A DNA stretch of 64,000 nucleotides from Elmis aenea (GCA_947652605.1 OX393577.1:66736108-66800107); one strand, 5' to 3'. Shown: positions 1 to 12,540, counted from the first letter of the stretch. A program made the numbers and translations. Notes: a model not told the origin generated them from the sequence alone.

Positions 1-481
1 GCTAAATAAATTATATTAATGATGTATTTCGGAGAACACACCAAGCTAAGTTTTACATTGTAAATTATAATATATAGAAATAACGTAGAGTGTTACGTTT
101 TTATTAATAAAGTCGGAATTGATTCTGTAGCTGCACATAAAATAATTATCAGGTAAAATTTGCGTAACCGGAAAAGCCCCTACGATGAAACGAGATTGCT
201 TCGGTATAATCAATATTAATTTGTGATCAGATAATTGCAAAATACAAATCAAATTTCAGTGTATGCCGATTTTCCGGATGTAAGTTACTTACATCTAATA
301 GCGCCTTCGAGACATATGTCTCAATAAAATTAGTTATAAATTGGCATTAGTCGAGCCATTACTTCCCAATCACAACTAAATTACACATAAAACTTACTTT
401 ATTTTAGAAATATTAATGATTTTTACAAAAACATTCTTCCTAAAAAACGCGAATTTTAATTAAACTTTTTGTACTCATTCA
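1..481. other. No recognisable feature
   Basis: AT-rich sequence. The short open frames here have no recognisable domain, and no RNA gene or transposon end was seen. Confidence 0.5.
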
Positions 482-1405
482 AATTTGTCTGTTCTGCAGT
501 TTTCTTAGACGTTGCTGCAGCCTTCGATAAAGTATGGCACAAAGGACTGATACATAAAATTAACAAAACGCTTTCTAAGCAATACGTACCTACATATCTA
601 AACATTATACATCTCTGATAGACTCTACAGAATAAAACAAGAAGATGAATATTCCGACTTGAAGGAGATAAAAGCAGGCGTACCACAGGGTAGCGTTCTT
701 GGTCCTGTCCTTTATCTGTTATACACTAGTGATATTACCAGTACTGGAAGAAGTTACTGTAACCTCATTTGCACTGTACTACTTGCAGTAGGTAAAGATC
801 AGGAAACATCCACTAGAGAGTTGCAAACAGCCAGTAACGTATTGCTCAACTGGACCAAACTTTGGAAAGTTAAGCTTAACGAGCTTAAGTCCATCCATGT
901 CAATTTAACAAATAAAAGGATAACAGATCCACTGCTACTTAATATAATTGGGACTATAATGCCATACGAAAATCAAAATTGCGATGGAAAGAACGTTTAA
1001 AAAAAAACCAAACTTAATCCAAAATACAGACAGTACTTCTGGCTTCTTGGAAGATATTCAAAATTATCATTATATAATAAAATTCTAAAATACAAACAGG
1101 TCCTGAAACGGGTGTGGCTTTACGGTATTCAACTTTGGGGTTGCACCAAAGATAGCAATATTATATCTATTCAGACTTTCCAAAACAAAGTGCTACGTAA
1201 TATGGTAAACGCTCCATGGTACGTCCGCAACAGTGATCTTCATCGAGATCTTGGTATACCAATGGTTAAGGAAGAAAATAAAAGGTTTGCTGGTGAACAC
1301 GAAGCCAGACTCCACCATCATGAGAATGCAGAAGCTCTTCAACTGCTGGACAACCAACATCTTCCTCGAAGATTGAAGAGGACCAAGCCCTTTGAACTCG
1401 TGTAG
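482..1405 (+). mobile_element. Jockey-type LINE remnant (RT plus C-terminus)
   Basis: A decayed, 5'-truncated non-LTR retrotransposon. At 490-615 the frame reads FLDVAAAFDKVWHKGL, the reverse transcriptase motif carrying the first catalytic Asp. At 665-735 it reads GVPQGSVLGPVLYLLYTSDI, a core RT motif. At 1112-1405 it ends with LPRRLKRTKPFELV, the usual Jockey-clade carboxy terminus. The FADD catalytic box expected near 765-790 is gone: the reading goes from a TFA-like remnant straight to LLAVGKDQE, so a small deletion removed the catalytic aspartates. Stops and frameshifts (for example near 615 and 1000) confirm it is dead. The family assignment rests on motif recognition. Confidence 0.85.
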
Positions 1406-2790
1406 TGTGTTTTGTGTAAAAAGCGCGAGTGAGAGTGCATACAATATAGTCGGAACAATCTAGAAGACATCAATGGATATACTCTAGTCGTTAAGTATTT
1501 AATTTATTAGAAAAAAATTGATGGTTGGCCTATTAGACCAGTATTAATAACTCAAACACCATAGGTGTTATGAAAAAAAAAATCAAATTTTATTGTAGTC
1601 GAAAAACATATTTTTGTTAAAAACGGCCTGTATTAATTTTCCATTTTAAAGGCAAAACTTTATATTGCTAATTTAGATCTAAAATAATTTGGCTTGCAAA
1701 CTTTGGAAGCTTTCATTGTTAAGAGTACGATATAATTCAAAATTCAATTAACGAAATTATATCAATTTTGTTAACCGATTTTTTAAGAGCACAAAGAAAG
1801 ATTGTTTCAAAACGGGAAAACTTGAAGTCGTCGGAACCAGCTTGATTTCCCCACATTTTAATTAAAAGTCAATATTTGCTTTCGCCTTAATTTATTTCCG
1901 CAGTGCATGTCAATGCACTTTGACATGGAACGTCGTTTTTTTTCTGCGCTTCGTCTTGTTTCCAACTCTAATGCAAATCTAACGTTTTCGGTTCTAGACT
2001 TCGGTAGTGCTCAATCAACTACATTAGGTTAATATTACTAACCTAATTATATCGGCAGTGTGGCAAACATGAATTTCTCAAATAATATTAAAAGGCTCTA
2101 CCAGCGAGCTCCTTGGACCGGTTCTTTGAAACGGCAACACAAAGGTGAATGTTAAACTTGGATTCGACTTCAGATTTGAAATTGAATTAATAATACGTTT
2201 TGGGTCGGTCTTATAAAGGCCCACCAACTTAAAACAATGGAAATATAATTGTGAATATACAGAATAATTAAATTGACTCGAAAATCTAATTAACAAACTT
2301 CATAGAGCTAGGCGAACGTCAGACAGGGTCGACCTTTACAAGCCGAGAATTATTTATATTTAAATGGGTGTAGTGACATTCTACTGTGTGAGCCGAACTA
2401 GGCAATGGGCATTTCGTTGTAGCGCACTCACTGTCTGCAATAATAACCTCACATGACATTATGCTTCTCTGTTAAAGTAGAAATAAGCAAACAAGATGAA
2501 TTAAGTCTTAAACAACTATGTGGAAAGGTAATGCAATAGGAAACTCATAAATGTACTGGTGAAAAATTAAACGAATTGCTGTTTAAACGATAAAAATGGT
2601 CATAAAGATTAATTTTAGCGCTTTTAAATTTAATCAGCACTTAACGAAAATTTATTTTCAATTACTTTAGTTTTCGCGAAAACGATTGTAGACATCTCAA
2701 GTCTGTTTTGTGATCTAGTGTTAAATCTTTGTTATTTTCATCGCTCACTACTGAAACAAGCAAAAGTGTTTACTTAGCTTAAATGTAAGG
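1406..2790. other. No recognisable feature
   Basis: AT-rich DNA with only short unsupported open frames. No transposon ends were recognised. Confidence 0.4.
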
Positions 2791-3580
2791 CAATGAAATT
2801 TCTGGTGGATGCGCCGGGTAAAGTTATTACTCCTAGAAACTCTAAACCAGGAATTGGAAAAAATTAACATGAAAATAAATACCGAAAAAACTAAAACTAT
2901 GATCGCTACAACAGAGAACAAAATGCATAACATCACTTTAAATAGGCTTAGGTTGGAACAGGTAGAAAGCCTCAAATATTTAGGAGTGATCATAGAGAAT
3001 AATGGAGAAATGGACAAGGAAATAAGCGAAAGGACAGGAAATGTGGGAAGAATATTTAACAGTTTAAGAACAGCATTTTTTAAAAATAGAGAAGTTCCAA
3101 AACGAACAAAAGTGGAAGTGGTCAAAAAGGTAGTAACTCCGGCACTTTTATACGGAAATAAAACCTGGACACTCACAAATAAAAATAGTAACCGAGTGAA
3201 TGCAGGAGAAATGAGATTTCTAAGAAAAATCCAAGGAAGCACAAAGAAAAATCAGAAATGAAACTTATAGAGAACAATAAAGATAAAATCAGTTGAAACA
3301 AAAATACAAGAGAGACAGCTGGGATGGTTGGGTCACATTTATAGGATGAAAGAAGAAAGGTTAACCAGAAAAGCCTATGAAGCAAGATCACAGGGTAAAT
3401 ACAAAAGAGATTGACCGAGAAAAACCTGGCAAGACGAAGTTAAAAAAGCAGCAACGGATAGAAACATCAAATGGAAAGACATAAAAGCTAGCACAGGGCG
3501 GAAAACATGAAAAAAGGTCACCACAACACAACTCAACAGTCCTACACCTAACAGTAGAAGGACTTATGACTAAATAATAA
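2791..3580 (+). mobile_element. RTE-like LINE remnant, family 1
   Basis: The 3' part of an endonuclease/reverse-transcriptase LINE. An open frame at 2809-3261 carries the post-palm region (NTEKTKTMIATTE, LKYLGVIIENNGEMDKEI) and the characteristic LLYGNKTWTLTNK...EMRFLRKIQG block. After a frameshift near 3261 it continues as ERQLGWLGHIYRMKEERLTRKAYEARSQGK and PRKTWQDEVKKAATDR up to about 3575, broken by an in-frame TGA near 3411. The 3' end TATGACTAAATAATAATG matches the copies at 34.1 kb and 63.5 kb. The palm catalytic residues are missing, so it is 5'-truncated and dead. Confidence 0.88.
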
Positions 3581-5082
3581 TGTATGCCTCTGTAGTGAAT
3601 ACATTTTAACCAGGATATTTTTTATTAACATGTTTTATACAATATTAAAACTGTTTAACTGCATGAGCACGGCATAAGTCAAACTATAAAGCAGTCGTTC
3701 AATAAATTTACATACGTTTTGCGACAAAGCAGTGCGGTTAATACATTTAGAAGACAAAAACTATGTTTTATGATAATTCACAGTTCATGTAGAAAATTAA
3801 GCGCGTGTTCTTGCTCGTAAAATAAGAACACAAACAACGGCAATAAAACGCTACAAAGTATTATTTATCAACGAAACAAACACTCGCGCAAAAACGCATT
3901 AACATTTGTTTTAATTCTCTGCTGGGAAACAAAAGTACAAGAGACGACATAATTTGTTTCCGTATCAATCGAAGTTGGATAGTCACATCACAATTTTAAT
4001 TAGGGTAATGGCATTAATCATATTAGATCGTGGCAAGTTTATTAAGTTAGTTTATCTTTCTACGAAGTTATAAATCGACTGTGTACAAATTGTGGAAGCA
4101 TCAGGAAGTTATATGAGGGAGTTGCTTACCCGTCCGGGAGTGAAATGTTAACGTAAAACAAACTAGAATCGACTAGCAAAAAAAAACAAAAACGATGTTT
4201 GCGTAAAACATGTGCATCACTTTTCTAAAGTTTTGCTAAAATTTTGCTAGTATGATTAATGAAGATGCTTGTAAATGACGAATACAGAAGTAAGCCATTA
4301 ATATCTTGACCATTCAAATATGGAATGTTCAAATCTGGAAAATGCACCGATAGAATCATTCAAATCAAAGTCTTGATAAACTGCTTCTGGTGATAACGAA
4401 AAATGAGTAAAGTCTTGTGTTTTTTAAGCTTGTAGGTGCTTTGTATTTTGAACACTTGGCTCGAAACGTATATTTTATAGTTAGCCGCGCATATGAAATT
4501 CCTGTTTCTCGTAGTTTGCAGTTAGCTAAGGGTTATAATATTCACAATTCACGTGTATACTTGCCCATAATCCATTAACGTGGGTTAAAACTGGTCGTGG
4601 TTATTAGTTCTGAAGATGCCGATGAGTTTATTCGCCGTCGGCGTCATATGAGCTGGGGGAGCAAGGCAGGGACGCTCTCATAATCAGTGTGTCCTGGCCG
4701 ACGGCTAATTAGTGAGAAACAGGCATGATTAAACCCGCTTAAACCCTTTACCCATTACTGCTCTAATAGATCCTCCCATCACAACAACTTTGGTAATCTA
4801 CACTGTTAGATTCGCAACATTTACTTAATGCAACATATACGAGGAAGTACTGATAAGTTTCCGGACTAGCCTAGAAGTAAATGTCAAAGTAATATTATTT
4901 GGATCATAATAATGAATTCGTTTCATTCATTGAGGCAATGCTGTACAAAAAGTGTGACATGCCACCTTTATTCGCTTTTGATCAGCATGTAGGCATTTTG
5001 GTATGTATTTGTTAATAGTTTTTTCGTACCCAATTTATTAAAATAATTTAAAAAACGCATTCATATAAGATGTACAAAGTAT
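3581..5082. other. No gene; contains one GC-rich inverted repeat
   Basis: Mostly AT-rich. A GC-rich island at about 4600-4745 holds a perfect 9-bp inverted repeat, GCCGTCGGC at 4634-4642 and GCCGACGGC at 4697-4705, and an inner GCGTC/GACGC pair. No coding frame is seen. Confidence 0.45.
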
Positions 5083-5320
5083 TACCGAGCTCGGTGGCTG
5101 ATTGTGTTAACAACCTCGAATCCGAGGGCCGACTGTCATTGTAGATGTTTCAAATGGTTTCCTCCACAGTTAAGGCAAATGCTGTGGCAGTACTTCCACC
5201 TATCCTTGCCCATCCTTGACTATCCACATCCTTACCCACTATCTTGTACCTCTAAATGCTGAAGAGGGGGGTCGATCCCCCATAGCAGTCTGCAGCGCGA
5301 GCGGAACACACATGTAAACC
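5083..5320 (+). mobile_element. Possible tRNA-derived SINE
   Basis: A compact GC-richer block starts ACCGAGCTCGGTGGCTGA, resembling a pol III A box. It carries CCTCGAATCCGAGG at 5114-5127, resembling a B box, followed by an unrelated body ending at GCGAGCGGAACACACATG. The A-to-B spacing is shorter than in a tRNA, suggesting a small internal deletion. No poly-A tail or clear target duplication was seen, so this is tentative; a fragment of another repeat is possible. Confidence 0.35.
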
Positions 5321-7320
5321 ATGAACTCTAGTATTCATATTAGACCGATTCGTCTTTCTTTCAAAAGCAAACGATCTTTTTTGGTATTGACGCAGAAATC
5401 AGTCTTCTTTGCTTTTACATTTTTTCTATCCCGCTTATATACCCCAATTCAACTTTTTTATTGCAAAATAGGGGGGACATTGATCTGCTAATGTTGTTAA
5501 CATGACATCAGAAATTTCCTCACCGAACAAACCCTTCCAAAGCAGATACTTGATCACTGTATGATACTCGCTTCGTCAAAAGTCACCCGACATTGGTTTA
5601 AAGAAAAATCAAAATAACAAGTTGACTCTTTGATCTTCAACTTTAACCTTTGTACTTGCTGCCATGGTAAAGACATTCGCTATCAATTATTAGAAATTAC
5701 CAAGGCCAACTATTTATCAATACGCCCCCGTAAAGACGTTATCCTGTTTTACTTTACATTTAATTAAAATTTTTGGTGTAACTGAATTGTGTTTTGCCGA
5801 ATTAGAGCTCATGCCAAATCCTATTAAATAAATAAAGCTGGTTGAGAAGCAAACCTACCGTTTAAAATCCCATTAATTATTATTAGCGGTGTAAGCGGGT
5901 CAGGCCGGACTTTGATCGTAGTTTATAGGTCGTTACTAATCATTGCTCCTCGTTATGGGTTCGTTATTATTGCCAAAGCTGTTATTAGTGTCTACAGGAT
6001 TATACATACTGTAACAAATTTACCGTACTCCTGATACATTGGCACATCGGCGATTTGTTTCGTGAAATTTCTCTAGAATTACCAAGAAGTAAGGCGCGCA
6101 ACTAACAAAATATTAACATTTTTGCACTGCTGTATCAGAAAAATTCGATTGAAAATGAGACCACGCATGACCTATATGGTCCACGGTGCTATTTGAAAAT
6201 ATTAAAGATGGCGACACAGCAGAAAACAAATGAATGTCGCAATAATGCCGAATAAATGTTAAATGTATAATATAAAACTACTTTCATTATTCCAAGTTAA
6301 ATGGTTTAATACTTATAGAGGTGCGAATACCAATCTTGGACACCCGGTATATTATAGTGTGACGAGCAATAACATTTTTTTGGGAAGTCTTTAGGTACAA
6401 TAAGAGACATAAACCGTAATTTATCCTTGTTGATGGCTCGAATATTTCATGAAACTCAAAGTCCTATTATCTTCCTAACTGCAACTGACGTCCGATATGT
6501 TCAATGTTGTTTTTCAAACAAATAGAAAATGTCTTTGTAAGTGTAAATGTGTCAGCTATACAACGCAATCATTCATTTGAACGTATCTGAACGTATTTGT
6601 GCAAAAAAAACGAGCAGTATCGTCTGTACCGTTGTCAGATGTATAAATCCGTGTAATTGGGCAATTGATTCGAACAACTTGAATCTCTTCGTAGCAGATA
6701 AGAGACGGGATTTGCTCGCGCGTTTGGGGGACAGGGATGTGTGTAGAAACAAAAGCGGCGCTGCCATTGACAGCTCATTATTGGTTCTGATCACAGTTTA
6801 TCTGCTATTCACGTGGCAGCACCTGAACCTCTGCATGTGATCTGCACTCGTTCGAGTGTTTTTGAATTACCGCTTTACATGTCGAGGTATTTTTCCAAAA
6901 GCCTGCATACATAAATGATTGTAGGATGTGGGCACAAACGGATGACGGAATTTGACAGAATATATTAATCTAGTGCTTCAAATGTGAATGGATCGATTGT
7001 TCGAACGAATTAATTTATAACGCCGAGCGCGTCAGATTTCATAATTAATGCAAAAATTACAAATCAACTGCGGGTGTAATTATAAATTAATAATACTTTG
7101 TTTTCCATTAGTATTCATTTCATTTCTTTCAATACAAATTTGTTGATTATGTTTCAATAATGGGGAACTCGGAAGATAAAAGAATGTTCACATTAAAACC
7201 CCGAATTCTAAGTTTTTTTTATATCGCCTGCCCTCATAATGTATCTGTGACGTGCGCTTATGCAACTTCGCAATTTACTTAAGAGTTTTGCAGCTTATGA
7301 AAAAAATTGCTTAACCCTCT
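5321..7320. other. No recognisable gene
   Basis: AT-rich sequence. A 97-codon open frame at 6547-6840 and an overlapping 73-codon antisense frame match no known domain. A CACCCGGTATA motif near 6343 may be a decayed transposon end. Confidence 0.4.
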
Positions 7321-7783
7321 CTACTTCAAAACTCTGGCGTCGATGTGGCTCGTGTCGTACGATGCGCTGGAGAACTTCTTCATGTTGTTTAGCGTAGTTC
7401 ACCAAATCTAGAGTAGCTCTAGGTAGTGAGAAATTACACAACAGTTACTTTGTGATCGGTGTTTAATATTCATGTTTTGTTCAAATTTTTTTGGTTGAAG
7501 TTTTTAACGTAGACTTGTGAATGTGTTTGAAATTACATGTGTTTGTGTGTGCAATTGAATGTTTGTGTGATTCTTGTGTTTGTGTTGAATTTCTTGAAAC
7601 TTTAATTCACCTAACTTTTCTTTCAAAAATTTGATAGTGATATAAGCAGTATGACATGTGGCACCATCTTGTTGGAACCACAAGATGGTATTTGTATTTT
7701 TATATTAATATCGACGTAGAATTTTACGAAGAACATCGTCACGTGTAGCGCTTCCGCCAATTTATACACACCCTGTATAATCA
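7321..7783 (-). pseudogene. Tc1/mariner-type transposase remnant with its 5' terminal repeat
   Basis: Read on the minus strand, the element starts at 7783 with CAGGGTGTGTATAAATTGGC and, after about 90 bases of terminal repeat, goes straight into a transposase fragment: at 7690-7590 the frame reads ILWFQQDGATCHTAYITIKF, the block around the second catalytic Asp (the QQDGAxxHTA motif). The reading then decays; near 7365-7321 a SHIDARVLK-stop resembles the SHIDD-VILK-like transposase end. The terminal repeat (7702-7783) nearly matches the right end of the MITE at 45661-46268, linking that MITE to this transposase lineage. The N-terminal half is missing. Confidence 0.7.
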
Positions 7784-9029
7784 AAAAACATTTTCCGAAG
7801 ATTTCAAAGAAATTTGGATGACGGCAACATCATCAGCGATGGAAAAACAAGTAGAATTTTCGTGTCGTTATTTAAAAGAAAAAAACTAGTGACTGTTTTG
7901 TAAAATACGAGCATGAGTTTTTAGTGGTCTGCGCCCTGGGAGCAACGACGTATTTCAGATGGCCCATAATTGCGATATATTGAAAGCTGGTCGAAAGCTC
8001 TTCCGTTTCCGTACCTTTATGAGCTCGTTAGAAGACAGTTTCGTTTCATGTTGCCGCGAGTGGAAAATCGAGAATAAGAGGATGAAGTACCAGGTTAGGG
8101 TGCTGTTAATCATCCGGCTGCCGACTTTAATTTGGCGGAGCCATAAACCAGATTGAGTGGCGAGCAGTGTTATGCACACCTTGGGGCTCCTTAACTCGCT
8201 CCTCTAGACTACCGCAGACCTTCTACTCACTTCCCGACCGCATTCCTACTAGACTTGACCACTTTATTCAGATTGGGCAATATTTTGCCCGTGTTATTGC
8301 GTTGTGAGAGCCGAGACCGCGTTTCCCCATGAACCGCTTAATTTTTGTTTCATTCGCTTAGAATAATAGGTTGGCATTTCCGCGTTCGCGAATCGTACGG
8401 GCCTTAACTCATTCCGTCTTTTGTCCCTGCTACACTACACACGCTTTCAGGGAGGGCGTAACGCGAAGCAACATTTCGCACATAATCCGCGAACACAGAA
8501 ATATTTAGTTCGAATGTAAAACAGAACGGTATAAACAAAGGTGAACGCGATAACAGTGAATTCAACTGTAAAACAAAAGAAGGTGCTCTGTCGAGGTGTA
8601 TAAAGAACACAAACGGTAAGAGAGTGTATTCATTAGAAATCAAGGAAACTGCGATAAAGTATTTCACGCCAAGTAAATTGTAAACTAGACTGGCAGGTGA
8701 GGCTCATAACATAAAATCGAAACAATTTAGGAGTCCTTTCACGTTAAAAACACAAATGCAGCTTTTAGTAGCGTTCTACCTCCACGCGAAAGTTTAGTTA
8801 CACTTAAAATAAACAGCAAGCATGCATGTACATGGAAAATCTGCATTGATTTTACCTGAAAGTTCCACCTTCATGGTTTTAGTTTTTTAAAAATTGTCAT
8901 ATATTGCGTCTATATTTAAGCCTTTCGGTCTGGCGGTCTATCCGCTACAACGTCTCCGCTAGAACACGTCGTTGAACGAAAGACCGTGGCTGCTAAAACA
9001 TCCCCATTGAACGACACGACGCGCAGGTG
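7784..9029. other. No recognisable gene
   Basis: Includes a somewhat GC-richer stretch at 8100-8400 and short open frames without recognisable domains. No splice-bounded exon could be supported. Confidence 0.4.
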
Positions 9030-9037
9030 CTACTAAG

Positions 9038-9874
9038 TAGGGATTCTGAGTCTCGACAATTTTAGAAGTCCCGGGACTCGAGACTTTTTTTTATCAAAGT
9101 CCCGGGAATTCCCGGGACTTCGAGACTTTTGCGAATTTTATTTACATACTAGAAAATAGTGGTTTAACCCGTCAAAAATGACGGAAGATTTTATAAGGTG
9201 CAAGAAAACTGATGCTATGTTCATGTACTCAAAATTCATCGGCTATTTTCACTGTAAAAAATAAGTTTTCTTGACATTAACATTGTTTCTGAAAGCACCC
9301 GCTACATATTTAAAATTGCTTCTTTGCATGTATCGTGATCGTGAATCGGTCGTGACAGTTGACAGCATTTTTTTAAAAATTAAACCAAATTCACGGATTT
9401 AGTTTTTAAAACATTTATTTTATAAATAAAGTATAGTAGTAGGAGTAGTATTACTATTTTTAATTAAGTCTACATTCTACAGTAAATAAAGTATATATTT
9501 CCAAGTAAATGCCTATTTTAAATAAACTTAACAATTTTCATTAAACTTTAAAACATAACAAGCATAAGTAAAATATATTTTTACTAATAAACTTAACAAT
9601 TATCCTTTAGCTTTAAAGCAGACAAGGAATAATTAAATATGGCAGGCAAAAAATTTAAATAAAGTTAAGTAAATACTGATTGCTAGTAAAAACTATAAAC
9701 ATAAAAAATTATGAAACAAAATATTTTTGCTAAACTCGTGGCAGTAAAATTTTTTTAAAAATAAGAAGTATAAAAAATTAATTTCAGTGTTCTGTAACAT
9801 TTAGTCTCGTCTCGAGTCTCGAACTAATTGTCCCGGGACTTACGTCTCGGGAAAATCCCGAGACAGTATCCCTA
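9038..9874. mobile_element. hAT-type non-autonomous element (837 bp)
   Basis: Terminal inverted repeats start TAGGGATTCTGAGTCTCG and end GAGACAGTATCCCTA. The element is flanked by a perfect 8-bp target duplication, CTACTAAG, at 9030-9037 and 9875-9882, which together with the TAGGGAT ends indicates the hAT superfamily. Subterminal regions repeat CCCGGGACT and CGAGACTT motifs. The interior is AT-rich with no transposase frame, so it is non-autonomous. Confidence 0.88.
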
Positions 9875-9882
9875 CTACTAAG

Positions 9883-10700
9883 CACGTAGGAACACACTTG
9901 GTTAATATATCGTTATATGTTCTTTACGTTAAAAACATACACCTGATGTAATAAAAAATGTAACTAGCAGTTTTTAAAGGGCCCCATAAACACTAATCCT
10001 AAAAACACGTTTTTGGGTGTTTTAATTAAATTATTAAAATTGCCTACAATATTCTAATATTTTTAAAGTACTTTATCGTTAAAAAAGGGCTTAAGACAGA
10101 TTTATAGATACTACAGTAAACCCTTACACACATTTCAAGAGTGTTTAGTTCCGTAGAACATTCCATCAAATTGCAACAAAATAGTAATCTTCAATTAGTG
10201 TGATGAATTACTGAACACAGAGTCATCCATCACCGGGCACTTCAGCAATTACCTACAATTTTTCTTTTTCCTCGAAGAACATTAAAACATTGGACGATTG
10301 TCTGTGCTGATGTAGGAGTAATAAGAAACATATACTTTCGGAGAGACTTGAGAAGCTTTGGATGCGTTTTTATTTAACGAAAGCAACTTTATAAACAGAG
10401 CGATAAACAATATGTTTAGAAATAAACAATCGAGGCGCAGATAGACACAAATTCTAGTAGTTGAATTACAATCTTAAATTTATCTAGTTTTGCTTATATT
10501 TTGAGGCCATTTTAATCGCCCAGAGATACAATTATTAATTGAACCTTACATGTTTCAAGTACAAAAATCGTTACTCGACCTAGACGCACCATCGATTTGT
10601 AGATCGTATTTAAAAAAAAATTACGACGATTCTTGGAGAAGTTAACCCCTAAATGTTACCGTTTTCTAATCGCAATATAAAAATCTCGAAAGCTACTTAC
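9883..10700. other. Intron sequence of the Ig gene, no other feature
   Basis: AT-rich DNA downstream (minus strand) of the 10701-10973 exon. No further exon of the gene was found between here and position 1, so later exons probably lie outside the window. Confidence 0.45.
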
Positions 10701-10973
10701 ATAGCACATGTAGAACAATCTGCTGCGTGACGTCTTCTCCGACCCCATTGCTCGCCATGCATTGATAGACTCCTGCTTGATGTCGGTCCACTCGTTCAAG
10801 ACTCAGTACGGGGGCCACGAGCGTCTGTTCGCCCCCAGGCAGCAAGTTATTTCGCCGAGACCACGTCACTTTCGGTACCGGATTGCCAGATGCTTTGCAT
10901 TCCAGTCGAACCGAAGTGCCTTTTTTAACTTCGACGCGTCCGTTCGAACTAACATAATGTATTCTTGGAGGCA
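10701..10973 (-). CDS. Klingon/Lachesin-like Ig protein, second Ig-domain exon
   Basis: A 273-bp internal exon encoding a complete I-set immunoglobulin domain of a neural cell-adhesion protein. Minus-strand acceptor TTTTTTCCAG precedes it and donor GTAAGT follows it. Key residues are the first Cys in VRLECKASGNPVP, the core Trp in VTWSRRN, and the second Cys in AGVYQCMASNGVGED. Both ends are in phase 1: the exon starts TG, which completes a Val codon with the G ending the upstream exon, giving EIL-V-PPRIHY; its last T would start a Tyr codon (VLHVL-Y), as in family members with VLYPPE. The domain order resembles Klingon, Lachesin and related insect Ig proteins; which one is uncertain. Later Ig or FN3 exons were not found. 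Confidence 0.93.
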
Positions 10974-11104
10974 CTGGAAAAAAGGAAACAGTTGAAAAAT
11001 ATGTTAAATTGGAACAAATAGCTTAATACTATGTATTTTTATTATGTATTATATATTATATGTAATATTGTGCTGTTTAGTACAAGTTTATAAAATGCCA
11101 TGTA

Positions 11105-11275
11105 GAAAATTTATGATAGGATGGGCAATGAACATTAAGGGAAAAAGAAGAAAAGGAAGGTCAAGAACAAAATGCAAAAACAAAGTAAAGAAGAGACTAT
11201 AAGAAAGAGAAGTTAGCTGGAGTGATGCGCAACAGCTAGCCAGGTGGAGAAATTTGGAAAACACCTCGATACGGT
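11105..11275 (+). mobile_element. LINE C-terminal fragment
   Basis: The plus frame reads MGWAMNIKGKRRKGRSRTK, then after a stop EREVSWSDAQQLARWRNL, the basic tail typical of the endonuclease/RT LINEs elsewhere in the window. It is a short dead fragment with at least one in-frame stop. Confidence 0.6.
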
Positions 11276-11399
11276 AAGGGTAAGGTACAGGATCCGATCA
11301 GAGAAATGATTTATCATTAACAATATGGCAAACTCGGAAACTATAAGAGATAGAAATATGCTTATTCCGGAGTCGATAAGGTAAGATGGGTCAAGTCTT

Positions 11400-12540
11400 T
11401 TTTTTTAATTAACCATATCCTTATATACCCGAAGGTGTTAAGGTACGTCACAACATCAACCAGTTTCATGAATAAACACTGTCCACTCTCTCCTGTTCCT
11501 TGCCTTCCTCATCTCCTCACTCCAGGTCATTCCTTTACCCTTCAGACATTTAGCGACCACTTGGTTCCATGCTTTTCTCTTTGTCTTTTCTGTGTAGATT
11601 TGACTAGCCATATTCTTTTCGTTTGTCTTCCATCCTTACTAGATGCCCAAACCACTTAAGATGTTGTTTTTCTATGTTTTCCAAAACTGGTTTAACATTG
11701 AGTTCTGCTCAAATTGTCTCATTTCGTGTTTTATCTCTTCGGGTAATACCTTTGACGCCTCTTAAATACTTCATTTATAGCGCCTGTATTTCGCTTTTCA
11801 TTTGGCTGCTTAACACCCAGCTTTCGCATCCGTATGTCAGAATTGGTTTGTATATTGTGTTGTACACTGTCATTTTCGTTTTTTTTCGATATTTCTTTTT
11901 TCGTTATGAATGTGTTGGTAGGTGTGTAGAAGAGTTTAGTATGCAGTATTCACTATTCTGTTGTTGATTTCAGCCTCTTCCTTTCCACCCATATGTATAT
12001 TTACTCGCAAATACTTGAAAGTTTCTATTTGCTCCATCTCTTTTCCATCTAATTCTATTGTTATGCTTGATCCTCTTTTTCCAATTGTCATTACTTTGGT
12101 TTTAGCGACATTTATTTCATGTTGCTCTTTTCTAATGCTGTCTTCCAGATGTCTAAATTAATTTGTAGTTCTTTTTCGTTCTTTGCGTAGATCATCAAAT
12201 CGTCGGTAAAAGCACATTCCATTATTTCCACCATTTGCATGTTTCTATACCCTACTTGTAATTTCTTTGTTTTACCCTTCGTTTCTTTTACTACGTCATC
12301 GAGAACTAAACTGAATAGAGTTGGGCTCAGTACTCCCCCTTGTCTCAATCACTCTTTGGTTGCGAACTCCTCTGACTATAGGTTTCCTGTTCTGACATGA
12401 TTTTTTGTGTTTCTGTATATACTGAAAATAGTTTTACTAATTCCTCCTTGTCTAGGAATTACTTCTCCAGAAAAACGAATTGGGAGCAGATGAATAATCT
12501 TCATTTTCTCCATTACACTTCCAAAGAACAAAGACATCGA
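11400..12540 (-). mobile_element. RTE-like LINE remnant, family 3
   Basis: A minus-strand decayed LINE. From 12540 it reads YVRTGNLYSEEF-like sequence, then (12348-12112) LRQGGVLSPTLFSLVLDDVV and AFTDDLMIYAKNEKEL, where the FADD catalytic box has become FTDD while both Asp remain. Downstream comes [19 protein letters not shown] (in pieces), GVKGITRRDKT, LNVKPVLENIEKQHLKWFGHLVRM and the basic tail. The 3' end carries AACACCTTCGGGTAT and TAAGGATA before an A-run (11400), shared with the copy at 54.5-55.0 kb. It has several frameshifts and stops and lies inside the Ig gene intron on the same strand. Confidence 0.85.

Noticed and set aside
4610..4665. CTGAAGATGCCGATGAG as a hammerhead core
   Set aside because: No GAAA follows the stem at the required position.
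6547..6840. A 97-codon frame in unique sequence
   Set aside because: No recognisable domain, composition like the surroundings, and an equally long antisense frame.
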